42,998 nt of DNA, taken from Gemmataceae bacterium (GTDB taxonomy: Bacteria; Planctomycetota; Planctomycetia; Gemmatales; Gemmataceae). The notes under the pieces were generated by a model, which saw only the letters and a list, made by a program, of their open reading frames with translations, made no database searches and was not told the origin of the DNA. The translations under genes were made by a program, and so were the position numbers. Of the stretch, positions 42,156 to 42,998 are shown in pieces. Numbering within the stretch: the first letter of the stretch is position 1; each line of letters begins with the position of its first letter. The stretch covers positions 1-42,998 of the forward strand of contig JAIEMG010000157.1 in the NCBI GenBank assembly GCA_019752375.1. Direction: 5' to 3'.

Positions 42156-42806
42156 TTATTTGCCAGCGGGTTCTGGATTTTTAGAAAACGTAACTGGCAG
42201 ATTCTGTCCTTTTGGATATTGCGAAGGTATCTCATTTGTCATAAAGACATGGTCAAGCTTTCCAAGGTAACCGTCGTCTAGATAGAAAACTGTTCCATCC
42301 CTCAGCGTTATACGGGTCGCAGTATGTCCTGCATCGCCCAGCAATGGAATGTTGCGTGTGTTCTTGTTAAACCACGACCCAGTGTCTATTTGAAATAGCC
42401 CATTTCGGCCGAGAGGTCCATCGCCGTTTTTGCCCGTGTATTTAGCTTTAAGCTCAGCAGTCCGCTTGTCATATTCCTCAACCCACAATCCGCAATACCC
42501 GAGTGGACCCACTCGGCGCGGTAGGCCGATTGAATCCAGCCATTGGAAATCAGCAGCACGCACAAAAAGAGGAATGATTTCTTTGAGTAGCTGTTTCTCC
42601 TCATGAGTAAAAGTACTCTTGTCGATAATGCCTTTAATTGTCTCAATCGCGGCCCAAATCTCAGCTTCCCTAAGTTTTCTGGTTTCCTCATTCTGCTTGC
42701 TCATAGCATAGGCCGTGTAGTTCCCACCGATCTCGCCACCGGGATCGGTCCCATTCTCCGGATTGTTCGCCACAAACGCATACAGCACATACGACCCGCC
42801 CGCGAA
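42156..42806 (-). CDS. Rhs C-terminal tip cassette, probable orphan toxin
   Basis: The frame is open from just after a TAG (42809-42807) and encodes about 216 residues. It begins Y-V-L-Y-A-F-V-A-N-N-P-E-N-G-T-D-P-G-G, the junction motif at the end of an Rhs core. About 190 residues of variable tip follow. The tip has a helical part and then G-Y-C-G-L-W-V-E-E-Y and G-H-T-A-T-R-I-T-L-R-D-G-T-V-F-Y-L-D-D-G, which look like Cys and His/Asp positions of a papain-like peptidase or transglutaminase fold. No start with a ribosome binding site is present, so it may be silent until recombined with a full Rhs gene. No immunity gene is obvious downstream. Confidence 0.65.
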   Translation of the reverse strand, partial: FAGGSYVLYAFVANNPENGTDPGGEIGGNYTAYAMSKQNEETRKLREAEIWAAIETIKGIIDKSTFTHEEKQLLKEIIPLFVRAADFQWLDSIGLPRRVGPLGYCGLWVEEYDKRTAELKAKYTGKNGDGPLGRNGLFQIDTGSWFNKNTRNIPLLGDAGHTATRITLRDGTVFYLDDGYLGKLDHVFMTNEIPSQYPKGQNLPVTFSKNPEPAGK

Positions 42807-42998
42807 CTACTGCTGTAAACACCTGGACTTGACGTAAGTTCTTTCAGCAGCTGCAATATAGGTTTCACCAGCTGCTGAGGGATGGTTATGGATGCCAACG
42901 CTCTGCGGAAGGTTGTGGACCGATTGCCGCTTGCCGAAGCCACTCTTCACGTTTGGAACTGGGTCGCCAGTAAGCCCTTCTTGAGCAGTGTTTTCGAC
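42807..42998 (-). CDS. C-terminal end of a preceding Rhs-type tip, partial
   Basis: The frame enters from the window edge and ends at TAG (42809-42807). It gives 63 residues with V-K-S-G-F-G-K-R-Q, then V-G-I-H-N-H-P-S-A-A-G-E and A-E-R-T-Y-V-K. The H-N-H-P motif resembles a JAB/Mov34-type peptidase or a related toxin end, but the piece is too short to be sure. Because the next codons carry an Rhs core junction, this is probably the end of the tip of the resident Rhs gene. Confidence 0.5.
   Translation of the reverse strand, partial: VENTAQEGLTGDPVPNVKSGFGKRQSVHNLPQSVGIHNHPSAAGETYIAAAERTYVKSRCLQQ

Noticed and set aside
1-42998. CRISPR array
   Set aside because: The only regular direct repeat (41024-41093) has two adjacent units without spacers, and no cas gene is present.

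Overview
The window looks like a high-GC planctomycete chromosome segment, probably from the Gemmata/Gemmataceae side of the phylum. That is inferred from gene style, not from a marker gene: secreted WD40 proteins opening with a D-R-Y-G-D-P-L-P signature, YHS-like metal-binding lipoproteins, a GH144-like glucoamylase-type protein and many palindromic intergenic repeats. No rRNA or tRNA gene was found. From about 41.4 kb to the right edge the DNA is visibly more A+T-rich and looks foreign.

Most of the window (about 0.9-40.1 kb) is a metal, chiefly copper, handling island. On the left (plus strand) are a small Cys-rich protein, a Tat-exported four-helix copper-storage protein, a tiny Cys protein, and a tight four-gene cluster. 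The cluster holds a Met-rich CpxP-like protein, a Met-rich/FNR/2Fe-2S fusion, a two-haem ferric-reductase-type membrane protein and a heptahaem cytochrome c. I read it as a transmembrane electron conduit from cytosolic NAD(P)H to the periplasm and consider it the most interesting system here. After it come small membrane/secreted proteins, a DUF1622 protein, a SLOG-YHS fusion, a beta-CASP nuclease, a GH144-like enzyme and a Tat-dependent multicopper oxidase with a Met-rich tail.

The middle holds a TolC-type protein (minus), a divergent pair of WD40 proteins, and then a second plus-strand copper block: cytosolic copper-storage protein, DUF305, DUF4396, a membrane-anchored multicopper oxidase and DUF2231.

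The right half (minus strand, 40.1 to 26.3 kb) is an efflux locus. It encodes a second TolC-type protein, a Cys-rich protein related to the one at 897-1346, a run of periplasmic lipoproteins with paired-Cys domains, an HMA protein, a double-length (internally duplicated) RND adaptor, the RND pump and a His-rich lipoprotein. Together these genes could oxidise or reduce, bind, store and export metal at the cell envelope.

Mobile or decaying DNA sits at the edges and in gaps: a chimeric gene remnant at 8.3-8.5 kb, a MITE-like palindrome inserted at the stop codon of a HEAT-repeat fragment (26.2 kb), a RAYT-transposase remnant, several inverted repeats, and at the right end an Rhs C-terminal cassette that looks like an orphan toxin tip.
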